Shown piece after piece: positions 5,869-5,949 of a DNA stretch of 5,949 bases; the stretch's first letter is position 1, and each line of letters begins with the position of its first letter. The stretch spans positions 1 to 5,949 of the forward strand of contig CAZYEN010000021.1 in assembly GCA_964646465.1 (NCBI GenBank). The letters run 5' to 3'. A program made the position numbers and the translations under genes. Below the pieces are notes generated by a model, which ran no database searches, was not told where the DNA came from, and saw only the letters and a list, made by a program, of their open reading frames with translations. The DNA comes from CALRBF01 sp964646465 (GTDB taxonomy: Bacteria; Patescibacteriota; Minisyncoccia; SW-4-49-11).

Positions 5869-5949
5869 AAATCCCATATTCAATTATTAAAAATTTTGTT
5901 CCACAATTAACTCAATCACCCCAAGAGTTGGTGAATTTAATAACATTAA
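5865..5949 (+). CDS. pheT: Phenylalanyl-tRNA synthetase beta subunit (3' partial)
   Basis: Only the first 28 codons are in the window. The reading MKIPYSIIKNFVP followed by SPQELVNLITL matches the conserved PheT opening (MKISYNWLKEFV, then a SPEELAELLTL-like helix). The ATG shares its last two bases with the pheS TGA, the classic pheST arrangement, so it probably relies on ribosomes finishing pheS. The beta subunit normally has about 800 residues and carries the editing, B5 and anticodon-binding domains, all beyond the right edge. The evidence is short, but position and sequence agree. Confidence 0.9.
   Translation, partial: MKIPYSIIKNFVPQLTQSPQELVNLITL

Overview
The window looks like a piece of a small, AT-rich bacterial genome, most likely from the Candidate Phyla Radiation (Patescibacteria), and closest in style to Parcubacteria. 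This is judged from remembered family resemblance, not from a search. The clues are the type IV pilin with its typical CPR sequence around the hydrophobic helix and Cys pair, the TyrRS (HLGR and KMSSS motifs), the NusA N-terminal domain with an acidic insertion, and a small four-helix membrane protein ahead of pheS. None of the starts inside the window has a convincing Shine-Dalgarno sequence. The pheS stop is TGA and overlaps a good pheT start, so TGA is read as stop and not recoded as Gly as in Gracilibacteria/SR1. All genes lie on the + strand.

Layout. (1) From the left edge to 1169 is the 3' part of a pilin-like gene. Its start is outside the window. It encodes the end of the prepilin transmembrane helix, a short pilin-type stalk with two cysteines, and then five tandem units of about 51 residues resembling delta-60 (beta-propeller-type) repeats. 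(2) An AT-rich spacer at 1170-1289 carries an extended -10 promoter for tyrS (1290-2492). (3) A 175-bp spacer (2493-2667) contains a perfect consensus sigma70-type promoter (TTGACA, 17 bp, TATAAT) followed by a terminator-like hairpin in the presumed nusA leader. (4) A tightly packed set, nusA - ppa - four-TM protein - pheS - pheT, runs to the right edge with gaps of 27, 5, 13 and -4 bp and is probably one operon. pheT is cut by the window end.

How the genes fit together. Tyrosyl- and phenylalanyl-tRNA synthetases release pyrophosphate, which the inorganic pyrophosphatase removes, pulling charging forward. NusA controls transcription elongation and termination. The right-hand part is therefore a core information-processing block, while the left end is a surface or pilus gene of accessory character.

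The two most interesting points are the repeat-bearing pilin fusion, with a recent 306-bp higher-order duplication, and the possible attenuator in the nusA leader. No CRISPR, insertion sequence, tRNA or rRNA was seen, and I see no clear evidence of a wholly new system.
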